DNA of 21,233 nucleotides from JBDIAR01 sp039812545 (GTDB lineage: Bacteria > Actinomycetota > Actinomycetes > Actinomycetales > Dermatophilaceae), in the NCBI GenBank assembly GCA_039812545.1, contig JBDIAR010000036.1:1-21233 (forward strand). Direction: 5' to 3'. The stretch's first letter is position 1. Every line of letters begins with the position of its first letter. Positions 1-7,608 of the stretch are shown here, piece after piece. The translations under genes and the position numbers were made by a program. The notes under the pieces are model-generated. The model did no database searches. It saw nothing but the letters and a program-made list of their open reading frames with translations, and had not been told where the DNA came from.

Positions 1-49
1 TACGAGACCTGACGCAGACGAGAACGACAGCCGATCGGCGGGAGCCCAC

Positions 50-1315
50 GTGACCACAGCAGCGCCACCGCGGGGACGTGGGGCGGCCACGCGCGCACCC
101 GGCCCGGCCGCACTGCTGGCGCGGCTGGCGTCCCCGGTCACGGAGTACTACGTCCTGCTCACGACGACCCTGGTCCTGGTCGGGTTCGGCCTGGTGATGG
201 TGCTCTCGGCCTCCAGCGCCGCCTCGGTCCTCAAGGGCGAACCCTGGTATGCCGGTTTCGCCCGGCAGAGCGGCTTCGCGGCGGCCGGCACGATCGGCTG
301 CCTGCTCGCCAGCCGGGTCGGCGTCGCCTGGTGGAAACGGCTCTCCTTCGTGGCGCTGATCGGCGCCGTCGGACTCCAGCTGCTCGTCTTCGTACCCGGC
401 ATCGGGTACGCCCAGGGCGGCAACCGGAACTGGCTCAAACTCGGGCCGATCACCGGTCAGCCCTCGGAAATCGCCAAGATCGCCCTGGTGCTCGTCGGCG
501 CGATGATGCTGGCGAACAAGCGCCGACTGCTGCATCGCTACCGGCATGCCGTCTTCCCGTATGTCGTGCCGATCGCCGCGATCACCATCGGTCTGGTGTT
601 GGCGGGCAAGGACCTGGGGACCGGGTTCGTGCTCTTCGGGATCGTCGCGGCGGTGCTCTTCGTGGGCGGCGTGCCCGCGCGACTCTTCGGGGTCGCCGGT
701 GCCGCGGTCGTCGCGGTGACCATGGTCATGGTCCGGATGAGCGACAACCGGATGTCCCGGATCACGAACTGGCTGTCCCCGGATTGCAACACCGACCCGG
801 ACGGAGCCTGCGGGCAGGCGGTCCACGGCTTGTACGCCCTCGCCGACGGCGGCTGGTGGGGAGTCGGCCTGGGCGCCAGCCGGGAGAAGCGCGGCTGGTT
901 GCCGGAGGCGCAGAACGACTTCATCTTCGCCATCATCGGTGAGGAACTCGGGCTCCCGGGAACCCTGCTCGTGCTCGCGCTGTTCGCCGTCCTGGCCTGG
1001 GTGTGCTTCCGGATCGTCACCCGCTCGGACGACCAGTTCGTCCGGATCGCCTCGGCCGGCGTGATGGCCTGGATCATGGTCCAGACGATGATCAACATCG
1101 GGGCGGTGATCGGGCTGCTGCCCGTCATCGGGGTCAACCTGCCCCTCGTCTCGGCCGGCGGCAGCTCCCTGGTCACCACCTTGGTCGCCCTCGGGATGCT
1201 GTTGTCCTTCGCCCGGCGGCTGCCCGGTGCGGCGCCGCTGTTGGCCGACCGGTCCCACCCGGTTCGCCGCAGCCTGGCGATCCTTCCCGGGCGCGGTCTG
1301 CGGCGCCGCCGGTGA
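50..1315 (+). CDS. ftsW: FtsW, septal SEDS peptidoglycan glycosyltransferase
   Basis: A SEDS-family integral membrane enzyme that polymerises lipid II into glycan strands at the septum together with a class B penicillin-binding protein. The 421-residue protein has about ten hydrophobic segments from residue 35 to 390. Family signatures are AGKDLGTG (185-192), LPEAQNDFIFAIIGEELG (284-301, with D290 matching the proposed catalytic Asp of the SEDS extracellular loop) and GVNLPLVSAGGSS (361-373). The GTG start is preceded by GGCGGGAG at 37-44 with good spacing; the frame stays open upstream, but no better start is visible. FtsW rather than RodA is chosen because it sits directly before murG in the dcw order. 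The N-terminal 30 residues are Ala/Pro/Arg-rich and cytoplasmic, and the C-terminus is Arg-rich. The TGA at 10-12 could end the preceding gene (murD by usual order), but too little is visible to say. Confidence 0.95.
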   Translation: MTTAAPPRGRGAATRAPGPAALLARLASPVTEYYVLLTTTLVLVGFGLVMVLSASSAASVLKGEPWYAGFARQSGFAAAGTIGCLLASRVGVAWWKRLSFVALIGAVGLQLLVFVPGIGYAQGGNRNWLKLGPITGQPSEIAKIALVLVGAMMLANKRRLLHRYRHAVFPYVVPIAAITIGLVLAGKDLGTGFVLFGIVAAVLFVGGVPARLFGVAGAAVVAVTMVMVRMSDNRMSRITNWLSPDCNTDPDGACGQAVHGLYALADGGWWGVGLGASREKRGWLPEAQNDFIFAIIGEELGLPGTLLVLALFAVLAWVCFRIVTRSDDQFVRIASAGVMAWIMVQTMINIGAVIGLLPVIGVNLPLVSAGGSSLVTTLVALGMLLSFARRLPGAAPLLADRSHPVRRSLAILPGRGLRRRR

Positions 1316-1328
1316 GATGCGGTAACTG

Positions 1329-2456
1329 ATGGTGTCCTCGGTGCTCCTGGCCGGCGGTGGCTCGGCCGGTCACGTGTCCCCGCTGCTGGCGCTGGCCGAC
1401 GCGTTGCGGGCCCGCGACCCGGCGGTGCGGGTGACCGCGCTCGGGACCAGCGCCGGGCTCGAGGCGAGGATCGTGCCGGAGCGCGGGTACGAATTGCGGT
1501 TCGTCCCGAAGGTGCCGTTGCCGCGACGGCCCTCGCCGGCCCTGTTGCGCCTCCCCGGCGCGTTGCGCGCGGCGGTGGCGGCGGCCCGGACCGCGATCGA
1601 CGAAACCGGGGCCGAGGTCGTGGTCGGGTTCGGCGGTTACGTGTCGACACCGGCATACTTGGCGGCCCGCGCCGCCGGCGTACCCATCGTCGTCCACGAG
1701 CAGAACGCCCGTCCCGGCCTGGCCAACCGACTCGGGGCCCGGCTGACCCCGTACGTGGCGACCACGTTCGCCCAGACTCGCCTGGCGCATGCGCAGGTGC
1801 TCGGTATGCCGCTACGCCCGGAGATCAAGGGCTTCGACCGGGCCGCGCTGCGCCCGGCCGCGCTGGAGCGATTCGGCCTGGACGACGCACGGCCCACGCT
1901 CCTGGTGACCGGTGGCTCGCTCGGGGCGCAGCGTCTCAACGAGGCGGTGCGCGCGGCGGCACCGGCGCTCGCCGACGCCGGCATCCAGGTCCTGCACGTC
2001 ACCGGGATCGGCAAGGAGTTCCCGGTCGACGACGTCACGTCGGGCCGCCCGGGGCAGCCGGGCGGACCGGCATACCGGGTCCTGCCCTATCTGGACCGGA
2101 TGGAACTCGGGTACGCGGCGGCCGATGTCGTGCTGTGCCGCTCCGGCGCCAATACGGTCTGCGAGCTGACCGCCGTGGGTCTGCCGGCGGTCTACGTCCC
2201 GCTGCCGATCGGCAACGGCGAACAGCGGCTCAACGCCGCCGGCGTCATCGACGCGGGCGGGGGAGTGCTCGTGGCCGACGCGGAGCTGACCGGCCGGTGG
2301 ATCCGTGAGCGGCTCGTCCCGATGATCGGCGACCGCGATGAACTGGGCGCGATGGCCGCCCGGGCCGGCGCGCTCGGGCACCGGGACGCCGCCGAACGAC
2401 TCGTCGACCTCGTGATGGCGGCGGCTCGCGGCACCTCACCGGGACCGGCGCGATGA
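1329..2456 (+). CDS. murG: MurG, undecaprenyl-PP-MurNAc-pentapeptide GlcNAc transferase
   Basis: A GT28 glycosyltransferase on the inner face of the membrane. It transfers GlcNAc from UDP-GlcNAc to lipid I, giving lipid II, the substrate of FtsW. The length of 375 residues is normal. Visible motifs: the N-terminal glycine-rich loop GGGSAGHVSP (9-18), HEQNARPGLANR (123-134), GGSLGAQRLN (195-204), and the UDP-GlcNAc-binding segment RSGANTVCE (271-279) followed by LPIGNGEQRLNA (292-303). The ATG at 1329 lies 13 nt after the ftsW stop, and a GTG directly follows as its second codon. The Shine-Dalgarno is weak, so coupling to ftsW translation is likely. The 3' end overlaps murC by ATGA. Confidence 0.97.
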   Translation: MVSSVLLAGGGSAGHVSPLLALADALRARDPAVRVTALGTSAGLEARIVPERGYELRFVPKVPLPRRPSPALLRLPGALRAAVAAARTAIDETGAEVVVGFGGYVSTPAYLAARAAGVPIVVHEQNARPGLANRLGARLTPYVATTFAQTRLAHAQVLGMPLRPEIKGFDRAALRPAALERFGLDDARPTLLVTGGSLGAQRLNEAVRAAAPALADAGIQVLHVTGIGKEFPVDDVTSGRPGQPGGPAYRVLPYLDRMELGYAAADVVLCRSGANTVCELTAVGLPAVYVPLPIGNGEQRLNAAGVIDAGGGVLVADAELTGRWIRERLVPMIGDRDELGAMAARAGALGHRDAAERLVDLVMAAARGTSPGPAR

Positions 2457-3916
2457 CCGCCGGAACGCCCAGTGTCGACGACCCGTTCGCCCGGGCCCGA
2501 TTCGATTTCCGGGCACCCGTGCCGTCGCTGGCCGAACTCGGCCGGGTTCACCTGCTCTCGATCGGCGGCGCGGGAGTCTCGGCCGTGGCCCGGTTGCTGC
2601 TCGACCACGGTGTGCCGGTCAGTGGCAGCGACCCGCTCGACGTGCCCGTGCTCGCTGACCTGGCGCAGCGCGGTGCGACCGTCCACGTGGGGTGGGACGC
2701 GGACCAGGTCAGCGGGGCGGACACCGTCGTGATGAGTTCGGCGGTCCGGGACGACAATGTCGAGTTGGTCGCCGCCCGCGCGGCCGGGCGGCGCATCCTG
2801 CACCGTGCCCAAGGACTCAAGGCGGCTCTCGGCACGGACGCCGTGGTCGCCGTGGCCGGGGCGAACGGCAAGACGACGACGACCTCGCTGCTCGTCGAGG
2901 GCCTGCAACGGGCCGGCGTCGACCCGACCTTCGCGATCGGCGGGGAGCTGGCCAGCACCGGCACGAACGCGCGCCGCGGTACGAGTTCGGTCGCCGTCGT
3001 CGAGGCGGACGAATCGGACGGCTCGTTCGTCGTCTACCGCCCGCGGGTCGCCGTCGTGACCAGCGTCCAGCCCGACCACCTGGACTTCTACGACGACGTC
3101 GCGATCGTCCGGGCCGCGTATGCCGCGTTCGCCGACACGATCGAACCCACCGGCCTGCTGGTGGCCTGTGCCGACGACCCGGGCGCAGCGGCGCTGGCCG
3201 CCCGGTGCCGCGACCGTGGGCTGGGCGTCGTCACCTACGGCGAATCCGACTCCGCGGATCTACGCCTGACCCAGATCCAGCTGGACGGGCTCCAGGCCCG
3301 GGCCGCGCTCGTCGTCGGCGACGCGGTGTACCCGCTTCGACTGCGGATCCCCGGTCGGCACAATCTGGCCAACGCCGCGGCCGCCTTCGGCGCGGCGGTG
3401 CTCGGGATCGGCGCGGACCCGGGCGGCATGCTCGACGGCTTGGCGGCCTTCGCCGGCACCCGCCGACGCTTCGAGATCAAGGGTGAGGCGGGCGGCATAC
3501 GAGTCGTCGACGACTACGGCCACAATGTCGGCAAGGTCACCGCCGTCGTGCCGGCCGCGTCGGCGTATGCCGCTCCCGGCCGGTTGGTCGTGGTCTTCCA
3601 GCCCCACCTGTATTCGCGAACGCAGGACTTCGCGGAGGGATTCGGGGTGGCGCTCGCGGCCGCCGACGTCGTGATCGTCATGGACGTCTACGCCGCGCGG
3701 GAGGATCCGGTGCCCGGGGTTTCGGGGGAGTTGGTCGCCGATGCGGTGCGGCGTACCGGTTCGGCCACGGAGGTGTTTTTCGCGCCGACGGCGGGTGACG
3801 CCGTCGATACGGTCCTGCGGGTTGCGCGCCCGGGCGATGTCGTCCTCACCCTCGGCGCGGGCGATGTCACCAAGCTCGGGCCGACGATTCTGACGGCATT
3901 GGAAGCTCGCCCGTGA
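2453..3916 (+). CDS. murC: MurC, UDP-N-acetylmuramate--L-alanine ligase
   Basis: A cytoplasmic ATP-dependent Mur ligase adding L-Ala to UDP-MurNAc, the first stem-peptide step. Its 487 residues show the three-domain layout: Rossmann N-domain (LLSIGGAGVSAVARLL, 34-49), central ATPase with P-loop GANGKTTTT (136-144), EADESDGS (184-191) and QPDHLDFY (206-213), then a C-domain with GTRRRFE (335-341), DDYGHN (353-358), QPHLYSRT (383-390), DVYAARED (411-418) and LGAGDV (467-472). Two motifs deviate from what I know of the family: GTHGKTTT reads GANGKTTT, and DDYxHHPTE reads DDYGHNVGK. The rest is canonical, and EADESDGS plus DVYAARED argue for MurC rather than MurD, E or F. The start overlaps the murG stop (ATGA) and the end overlaps ftsQ (GTGA), so translation is coupled. 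Confidence 0.94.
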   Translation: MTAGTPSVDDPFARARFDFRAPVPSLAELGRVHLLSIGGAGVSAVARLLLDHGVPVSGSDPLDVPVLADLAQRGATVHVGWDADQVSGADTVVMSSAVRDDNVELVAARAAGRRILHRAQGLKAALGTDAVVAVAGANGKTTTTSLLVEGLQRAGVDPTFAIGGELASTGTNARRGTSSVAVVEADESDGSFVVYRPRVAVVTSVQPDHLDFYDDVAIVRAAYAAFADTIEPTGLLVACADDPGAAALAARCRDRGLGVVTYGESDSADLRLTQIQLDGLQARAALVVGDAVYPLRLRIPGRHNLANAAAAFGAAVLGIGADPGGMLDGLAAFAGTRRRFEIKGEAGGIRVVDDYGHNVGKVTAVVPAASAYAAPGRLVVVFQPHLYSRTQDFAEGFGVALAAADVVIVMDVYAAREDPVPGVSGELVADAVRRTGSATEVFFAPTAGDAVDTVLRVARPGDVVLTLGAGDVTKLGPTILTALEARP

Positions 3917-4668
3917 CGGCGTCGTCGCCACCCGGGGGGGAACGGCTGGCCAGGTCCCGAGAGTTGTTCGCCCGCCGCGCCGCCCGGGCCCGGCGCCGGC
4001 CGTGGCTGACCGCCACCCTCGCCCTCATCCTCGTGCTGGCCGTCGGGACCTTCGCGTATGCCGTGGGCTTTTCGAGCCTCTTCGACGTGCGGACCGTGAC
4101 GATCACCGGGGTGAGCGAGCAGGAGGCCGCGGCGGTCCGCGACGCCGCCCAGGTGCCGATGAACCGTCCCCTCATCCGGGTCGACACCGCGGCCATTTCG
4201 GATCGGATACTCAAGGCCCGGCCGCCGGTGAAGTCCGCCCTGGTCACCCGCCAGTACCCGCATACGATCACCATCACGATCGTCCTGCGAACGCCGGCTC
4301 TCGTCCTGCGAAACTCTCAAGGTCAACTTGACCTTGTGGACGAGACCGGCTTCGCCTTTCAGCGGGTCACCGCGCCGCCCAGCGGAGTTCCCGTGGTCAC
4401 CACGTCCGGAGCCGCCCCGGGGCGCACTGCGCTCACCGCCGCGATGGCCGCGGTGCAGGCATTTCCGGCCGCCCGGCGCAGCGGAATCTCGAATATCCAG
4501 GTGTCGGGCGCGAGTTCGGTGACCTTCACCCTGGACCGGACGGTCGTGGTGTGGGGCACCGAAGGCGATGCGGCCAAGAAGGAACGGCTCGTGGAGGTGC
4601 TCATCGCGCAGAGCCCGGTCCCGACCAGGATCGACGTCTCCGCACCGGACGCACCGGTTTCCCGCTGA
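3913..4668 (+). CDS. ftsQ: FtsQ, POTRA-domain division protein
   Basis: A bitopic membrane protein of the divisome that links cytosolic division proteins to septal wall synthesis. The 251 residues comprise a basic cytoplasmic tail (1-30), one transmembrane helix (about 31-53), a POTRA domain starting at SLFDVRTVTITGV (55-67), and an FtsQ beta domain containing TRQYPHTITITIVLRTP (112-128) and LDLVDETGFAF (139-149). The GTG start overlaps the murC stop (GTGA). This order (murC, ftsQ, ftsZ with no ftsA) is typical of Actinomycetota. Codons 136-142 contain a 19-bp perfect DNA palindrome, listed separately. Confidence 0.92.
   Translation: MTASSPPGGERLARSRELFARRAARARRRPWLTATLALILVLAVGTFAYAVGFSSLFDVRTVTITGVSEQEAAAVRDAAQVPMNRPLIRVDTAAISDRILKARPPVKSALVTRQYPHTITITIVLRTPALVLRNSQGQLDLVDETGFAFQRVTAPPSGVPVVTTSGAAPGRTALTAAMAAVQAFPAARRSGISNIQVSGASSVTFTLDRTVVVWGTEGDAAKKERLVEVLIAQSPVPTRIDVSAPDAPVSR
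4318..4336. repeat. 19-bp perfect palindrome inside ftsQ
   Basis: CAAGGTCAA-C-TTGACCTTG has 9-bp arms around a single central base and is unusually AT-rich for the gene. It shares 13 of 19 positions, including the core AACTTGA, with an imperfect palindrome in the ftsZ leader (4792-4810). It may be an operator or chance. No matching -10 element lies 17 nt from its TTGACC on either strand, so I do not call it a promoter. Confidence 0.55.
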
Positions 4669-4725
4669 TAGCCGGTCGTGACGGGCGGGGAGTCCGGGCA
4701 GTTTGGAAGACACGCCCACCTCAGG

Positions 4726-4754
4726 TTGCCGGGCGCTATATTTCGCCCTAACGT
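4726..4754 (+). promoter_or_regulatory. Candidate housekeeping promoter for ftsZ
   Basis: TTGCCG (4726-4731), a 17-nt spacer and TAACGT (4749-4754) match an actinobacterial principal-sigma promoter (TTGnnn ... TAnnnT). It lies in the 162-nt ftsQ-ftsZ gap, the AT-richest stretch in the window. A transcript starting near 4761 would have a leader of about 70 nt. This gives ftsZ its own expression besides read-through from ftsQ. Confidence 0.5.
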
Positions 4755-4767
4755 CATTCCCTGAATG
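4755..4767. repeat. Short inverted repeat at the predicted ftsZ transcription start
   Basis: CATTC-CCT-GAATG has perfect 5-bp arms with a 3-nt centre, immediately after the candidate -10 hexamer TAACGT. Its position over the expected transcription start would suit a repressor site, but the site is short and chance is possible. Confidence 0.35.
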
Positions 4768-4791
4768 CTCATGCGGGATTGCCGCAACAGT

Positions 4792-4810
4792 AAATCTGAA
4801 CTTGAGCTTT
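4792..4810. repeat. Imperfect palindrome in the ftsZ leader
   Basis: AAATCTGAA-C-TTGAGCTTT pairs in 7 of 9 arm positions around a central C. It resembles the perfect palindrome in ftsQ (4318-4336). It ends eight nt before the ftsZ Shine-Dalgarno, so it could be an operator or a leader hairpin that affects ribosome access. Confidence 0.4.
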
Positions 4811-4817
4811 ATAGATG

Positions 4818-4824
4818 AGGAAGG
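4818..4824 (+). promoter_or_regulatory. ftsZ ribosome binding site
   Basis: AGGAAGG lies 6 nt before the GTG at 4831. It is the strongest Shine-Dalgarno of the division genes here and fixes the ftsZ start. Confidence 0.8.
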
Positions 4825-4830
4825 CCCGAC

Positions 4831-6003
4831 GTGGCAGCAGCTCCCCAGAACTACCTGGCCGTTATCAAGGTCGTCGGCGTCGGCGGGGGTGGTGTCAACG
4901 CCGTCAACCGGATGATCGAAGTCGGGCTCAAGGGCGTGGAGTTCATCGCCATCAACACCGACGCCCAGGCGCTGCTGATGAGCGATGCCGACGTCAAGCT
5001 GGACGTCGGCCGGGACGCCACCCGGGGCCTCGGCGCCGGTGCCGACCCGGAGGTCGGCCGGCGGGCGGCCGAGGACCACGCCGAGGAGATCGAGGAGGTC
5101 CTCAAGGGGGCCGACATGGTGTTCGTGACCGCCGGTGAGGGCGGCGGCACCGGCACCGGCGGGGCCCCCGTCGTGGCCCGGATCGCCAAGGGGCTGGGCG
5201 CCCTGACCATCGGCGTCGTGACCCGTCCGTTCGGGTTCGAGGGGCGTCGGCGGGCCAACCAGGCCGAGGCCGGCATCGGCGCCCTGCGCGAAGAGGTCGA
5301 CACCCTCATCGTCATCCCCAACGACCGCCTGCTGTCCATCTCCAACCGCAACGTCTCGATGCTCGACGCGTTCCGCAACGCCGACCAGGTATTGCTCTCC
5401 GGCGTGCAGGGCATCACCGACCTGATCACCACGGTCGGGTTGATCAACCTCGACTTCGCCGACGTCAAGTCCGTCATGCAGGGCGCGGGTTCGGCGCTCA
5501 TGGGCATCGGGTCGGCGCGCGGTGAGGACCGCGCGGTCCAGGCCGCCGAGCTCGCGATCTCCTCGCCGCTGCTGGAGGCCAGCATCGACGGGGCCCACGG
5601 CGTGCTCATCTCCATCCAAGGTGGCAGCGACCTCGGGCTGCTGGAGATCCACGAGGCCGCCCGGCTCATCCAGGAGGCCGCGCACCCGGAGGCCAACATC
5701 ATCTTCGGCGCCGTCATCGACGACTCACTCGGCGACGAGGTGCGGGTCACGGTCATCGCTGCCGGCTTCGACGGCGGCACCCCGAGCAAGCGCCCCGAGG
5801 CGCCCGCCGTCCCGGGTCGCGAGGCCACGAACCGCCCGGCGCCCACACCGACCGGCGGCGCCGCGTCGGCCCCGGCGCCATCGCCGGCTCCCGCGCCCGC
5901 TCCGGCCCCCGCGCCGGCACCCGCCCCCAACGGCGCTGACCGGCCCCCGCGACAGGTCGTCTTCGACGACGGCGACCTCGACGTCCCCGACTTCCTGAAG
6001 TAG
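4831..6003 (+). CDS. ftsZ: FtsZ, tubulin-like division GTPase
   Basis: It polymerises into the Z ring and recruits the divisome. The 390 residues have a glycine-rich nucleotide loop (VVGVGGGGVNAVNRM, 14-28), the tubulin signature GGGTGTG (104-110), the guanine-contacting segment around FRNAD (181-185) and the T7 catalytic loop NLDFAD (206-211, D208 and D211) that activates GTP hydrolysis in the next subunit. Residues about 316-372 form a disordered linker with an Ala-Pro run (347-366). The C-terminal peptide DLDVPDFLK (382-390) is the docking site for partners such as SepF, encoded four genes downstream. The start is fixed by the strong AGGAAGG. No FtsA gene is present, consistent with SepF as membrane anchor. 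Confidence 0.98.
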   Translation: MAAAPQNYLAVIKVVGVGGGGVNAVNRMIEVGLKGVEFIAINTDAQALLMSDADVKLDVGRDATRGLGAGADPEVGRRAAEDHAEEIEEVLKGADMVFVTAGEGGGTGTGGAPVVARIAKGLGALTIGVVTRPFGFEGRRRANQAEAGIGALREEVDTLIVIPNDRLLSISNRNVSMLDAFRNADQVLLSGVQGITDLITTVGLINLDFADVKSVMQGAGSALMGIGSARGEDRAVQAAELAISSPLLEASIDGAHGVLISIQGGSDLGLLEIHEAARLIQEAAHPEANIIFGAVIDDSLGDEVRVTVIAAGFDGGTPSKRPEAPAVPGREATNRPAPTPTGGAASAPAPSPAPAPAPAPAPAPAPNGADRPPRQVVFDDGDLDVPDFLK

Positions 6004-6018
6004 GGGACCGGTCAATCC

Positions 6019-6052
6019 GACGCCGGCGCCGGCTCGGTCCGCTGCCGGCGTC
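6019..6052 (+). terminator. GC-rich hairpin after ftsZ
   Basis: GACGCCGGC (6019-6027) pairs perfectly with GCCGGCGTC (6044-6052) across a 16-nt loop, 16 nt after the ftsZ stop. There is no U-tract, which is common for hairpins in very GC-rich actinobacteria. It may attenuate ftsZ transcription before the separately promoted pgeF. Confidence 0.45.
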
Positions 6053-6081
6053 CCGTCGGGGGAGTCCACGGGTCGACGCGG

Positions 6082-6087
6082 TAGCGT
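6082..6087 (+). promoter_or_regulatory. -10 element of a probable leaderless pgeF transcript
   Basis: TAGCGT fits TAnnnT and is followed after 7 nt by GTG at 6095, the spacing expected when transcription starts at the start codon. No Shine-Dalgarno precedes that GTG, and no clear -35 is visible. Confidence 0.45.
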
Positions 6088-6094
6088 GACCGGT

Positions 6095-6802
6095 GTGTTC
6101 GCCTATCACCACGTGCGTGACGGCGTCCTCGTCGCGATCACCGATCGGAGCGCACCCGATCACGGCTCCGGCGGGTTCAACCTGGCCGACCACGTCGGCG
6201 ACGACCCGACCCGGGTCGCCGCGCACCGGGCGAGGCTGACAGCCGAGCTGGGGGCCGACGACGTCGTCTTCATGACGCAACGGCATACCAACTTCGTCGT
6301 CCGGGTCGAGGTACCCATCACCGGCGAGGCCCCGATCTGCGACGCCATCGTCACGACGGGGCCTGGGCTGGCCCTGGCCGTCCAGGTGGCGGACTGCGTC
6401 CCCGTCCTGTTGGCCGACCCGGTCGCCCGAGTCGTGGCCGCCGTGCACGCCGGACGGGCCGGATTCGTCGGCGGCATCGTGCCGGCCGCCGTCGCGTCGA
6501 TGCGCGAGCTCGGCGCCGAGACGATCACCGGCACCGTCGGGCCGTCGATCTGCGCGCGGTGCTACGAGGTGCCCGAGGAATTGCGGGACCTGGCCGAGGC
6601 CGTCGAATCCGTCAGCGCCGCCGTGTCGTGGACGGGAACCCCGGCCATCGACGTCGCCGCCGGCGTCGTGGCCCAGTTGCGCCGTGCGGAGGTCGACGTG
6701 CGGTGGCTGCCGGGATGCACCAGGGAACGCGACGACCTGTACTCCTATCGCCGCGACGGTCGGACCGGGCGCTTCGCCGGCATCGTCATGCTGACGAGTT
6801 GA
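6095..6802 (+). CDS. pgeF: PgeF/YfiH family purine nucleosidase-like peptidoglycan editing factor
   Basis: A cytoplasmic YfiH/DUF152 (cupredoxin-laccase-like) protein. Members have been described as removing mis-incorporated Ser-containing precursors from the peptidoglycan pool and, in other studies, as purine nucleoside enzymes. I take GTG 6095 (235 residues) because a -10-like TAGCGT lies 7 nt upstream; GTG 6086 in the same frame would add three residues. Metal-ligand positions of the family are visible as H64 (TQRHTN), C101 (ADCVPVLL) and H118 (AVHAGRAG), and GPSICARCYEVPEEL follows. It lies between ftsZ and yggS, the usual actinobacterial position. The stop is 10 nt before yggS. Confidence 0.88.
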   Translation: MFAYHHVRDGVLVAITDRSAPDHGSGGFNLADHVGDDPTRVAAHRARLTAELGADDVVFMTQRHTNFVVRVEVPITGEAPICDAIVTTGPGLALAVQVADCVPVLLADPVARVVAAVHAGRAGFVGGIVPAAVASMRELGAETITGTVGPSICARCYEVPEELRDLAEAVESVSAAVSWTGTPAIDVAAGVVAQLRRAEVDVRWLPGCTRERDDLYSYRRDGRTGRFAGIVMLTS

Positions 6803-6812
6803 GCGACCCCAG

Positions 6813-7562
6813 ATGAGTGACCCCGAGATGAGCGAACAGCGCCGGGCCGAGCTGGCCGCGAACCTCGTGACGGTCCGCGAGCGGATCGCGCGGGCCTGCA
6901 CGGCCGCCGACCGCGGCAGCGATGAGGTCACGCTCATCGCGGTGACCAAGACCTACCCGGCCGCCGATGTCGCCGTCCTGCTCGGCCTCGGCGTCACCGA
7001 CATCGGCGAGAACCGCGATCAGGAGGCCGCTCCCAAGATGGTCGCCGTGCGCGCGGCCGGCCTGACCCCGGTCTTTCACTTCGTCGGCCAGTTGCAGACC
7101 AACAAGGCCGCCTCGGTCGCGCGGTATGCCGATGTCGTCCAGTCCGTGGATCGGTCCCGTCTGGTCGACGCCCTGGACCGAGCCGCCGAGTATGCCGGCC
7201 GTCGCCTCGCCGTGCTCGTCCAGATCGACCTCGACGACGGCGCCGACGAGCGGGCCGCCGCCGGTGACCGCGGCGGTCGCGGCGGTGTCCCGCCGGCCGA
7301 GGCCGCCGCGCTCGCCGAACGGGTCGCCGCGACGCAGCAGCTCACGCTGGCCGGGGTGATGGCCGTCGCCCCGCTCGACGGGGACCCCCGGCCGGCCTTC
7401 GAGCGGCTGGCCCGAGTCGCCGAGCGGGTTCGGGCGGTCGAACCCGCCGCGCGCTGGATCTCCGCCGGCATGAGCTCCGACCTCGAGGCGGCGGTGGCCG
7501 TCGGCGCGACACATGTGCGTGTCGGGACCGCAATCCTCGGATCGCGCTCGCCCCGGCGCTAA
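6813..7562 (+). CDS. YggS/PROSC family PLP homeostasis protein
   Basis: A pyridoxal-phosphate-binding, alanine-racemase-fold protein without known catalytic activity that buffers PLP and affects amino-acid pools. The 249 residues contain the PLP lysine in LIAVTKTYPA (K46), GENRDQEA (about 69-76), HFVGQLQTNK (about 88-97) and the phosphate-binding C-terminus SAGMSSDLEAAVAVGATHVRVGTAIL. A Gly/Arg/Ala-rich stretch around residues 146-160 (DERAAAGDRGGRGG) looks like a lineage-specific insertion. ATG 6813 lies 10 nt after pgeF; ATG 6828 in the same frame is an alternative. Its place between ftsZ and sepF is conserved in actinobacteria. Confidence 0.9.
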   Translation: MSDPEMSEQRRAELAANLVTVRERIARACTAADRGSDEVTLIAVTKTYPAADVAVLLGLGVTDIGENRDQEAAPKMVAVRAAGLTPVFHFVGQLQTNKAASVARYADVVQSVDRSRLVDALDRAAEYAGRRLAVLVQIDLDDGADERAAAGDRGGRGGVPPAEAAALAERVAATQQLTLAGVMAVAPLDGDPRPAFERLARVAERVRAVEPAARWISAGMSSDLEAAVAVGATHVRVGTAILGSRSPRR

Positions 7563-7595
7563 CGTCGTGGCGAGACGTCGAACGCGCGCAACAAC

Positions 7596-7602
7596 AAGGG
7601 AG
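7596..7602 (+). promoter_or_regulatory. sepF ribosome binding site
   Basis: AAGGGAG lies 6 nt before ATG 7609. It decides that start over the longer open frame that reaches up to 7513 inside yggS. Confidence 0.75.
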
Positions 7603-7608
7603 CTCGTC

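Noticed and set aside
1..12. TAC GAG ACC TGA as the 3' end of murD.
   Set aside because: The usual gene order makes it plausible, but three codons cannot identify a gene.
4326..4356. TTGACC in the ftsQ palindrome as the -35 of an internal ftsZ promoter.
   Set aside because: No TAnnnT hexamer lies at 16-18 nt on the plus strand (the sequence there is TTCGCC), nor on the minus strand.
4063..6281. The gap in GTATGCC/GGCATAC sites over ftsZ, suggesting avoidance in highly expressed genes.
   Set aside because: At one site per roughly 685 bp, one gap of about 2.2 kb among some 30 intervals is not surprising; a genome-wide test would be needed.
7513..7608. A longer sepF starting at 7513 within yggS.
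   Set aside because: The added residues are Arg-rich and unlike SepF; the AAGGGAG ribosome site and the classical amphipathic N-terminus fix ATG 7609.
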